NCBI GenBank assembly: GCA_038230415.1
Contig: JBBRNH010000149.1
Span: 1 to 5,688 of the forward strand
DNA from: JBBRNH01 sp038230415
Lineage (GTDB): Bacteria > Bacteroidota > Bacteroidia > Cytophagales > Spirosomataceae
Reading direction: 5' to 3'
Length of the DNA stretch: 5,688 nucleotides
This document shows positions 5,527 through 5,688 of this stretch, piece after piece. The notes under the pieces are model-generated. The model did no database searches and was not told the DNA's origin. It worked only from the letters and a program-made list of their open reading frames with translations. The number at the start of each line of letters is the position of its first letter. Position 1 is the stretch's first letter. The position numbers and the translations under genes are program-made.

Positions 5527-5688
5527 ATGAACAAATCTCGTTTACTCTACTCCGTTTTAGTGGCTTTTCTGCTGGTAATAACCGCACAGGCCCAGACAAT
5601 CTACGTGAAGCCTGCGGCCAGTGGCTCCGGCGACGGCTCCTCGTGGAGCAATGCCACCACGCTCCCCAACGCTATCACTGTGGCCGTT
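5527..5688 (+). CDS. Secreted, probably surface-associated protein, N-terminus only (possible parallel beta-helix family)
   Basis: The frame is open from the ATG at 5527 to the right edge, giving 54 codons with no stop seen. Residues 1-22 are a clear signal peptide: MNKSR, a hydrophobic core LLYSVLVAFLLVITA, then QAQ before the mature start at TIYVKP. The mature N-terminus IYVKPAASGSGDGSSWSNAT, followed by TLPNAI, is the style seen at the start of many large Bacteroidota secreted proteins with right-handed parallel beta-helix repeats and often a C-terminal type IX secretion sorting domain. The repeats and the sorting domain would lie outside the window, so the family is only suggested. It has its own probable promoter and is 161 bp from the regulator gene, so it is likely a separate transcription unit. 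No copy of the AGTGTTAA repeat lies upstream of it. Confidence 0.75.
   Translation, partial: MNKSRLLYSVLVAFLLVITAQAQTIYVKPAASGSGDGSSWSNATTLPNAITVAV

Overview
The window looks like a chromosomal stretch of a Bacteroidota bacterium, most likely a Cytophagales relative of the Spirosoma type. The evidence is an OMP_b-brl_3-type outer-membrane beta-barrel with an N-terminal carboxypeptidase-regulatory-like domain, a GLPGLI-like periplasmic protein, the lack of Shine-Dalgarno sequences before the starts, TAnnTTTG-like promoter elements and a moderately high GC content. The genus is a guess from style, not from any search.

Layout. Positions 1-2295 (minus strand) hold a TonB-dependent-receptor-like outer-membrane protein. 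Its reading frame is open for 765 codons and leaves the window on the left, so the C-terminal barrel is missing. After a 97-bp gap comes a GLPGLI-like secreted protein (2393-3160, minus), lying upstream of the receptor on the same strand. These two probably form an operon transcribed leftward. A 121-bp divergent intergenic region (3161-3281) separates them from a rightward pair: a membrane sensor histidine kinase (3282-4658) and, 23 bp later, an OmpR/PhoB-type response regulator (4682-5365). After a 161-bp gap, a secreted protein starts at 5527 and runs off the right edge. Its first residues resemble the N-termini of large Bacteroidota surface proteins with parallel beta-helix repeats. No stretch longer than 300 bases lacks a gene. 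I see no RNA genes, mobile elements or CRISPR arrays.

How it may work together. The kinase senses something in the periplasm and phosphorylates the regulator. The divergent region contains tandem 10-bp direct repeats (core AGTGTTAA), the architecture expected for an OmpR-family regulator, between two TAnnTTTG-like -7 elements facing outward. Neither element has a recognisable TTTG -33 partner. The simplest inference is that the regulator acts on this shared operator to control both its own operon and the GLPGLI/beta-barrel operon, giving a self-contained envelope-sensing module. The gene families are known. The operator and the regulatory link are inferred here and are the part most worth testing. 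I found no clear evidence of a wholly new type of system.
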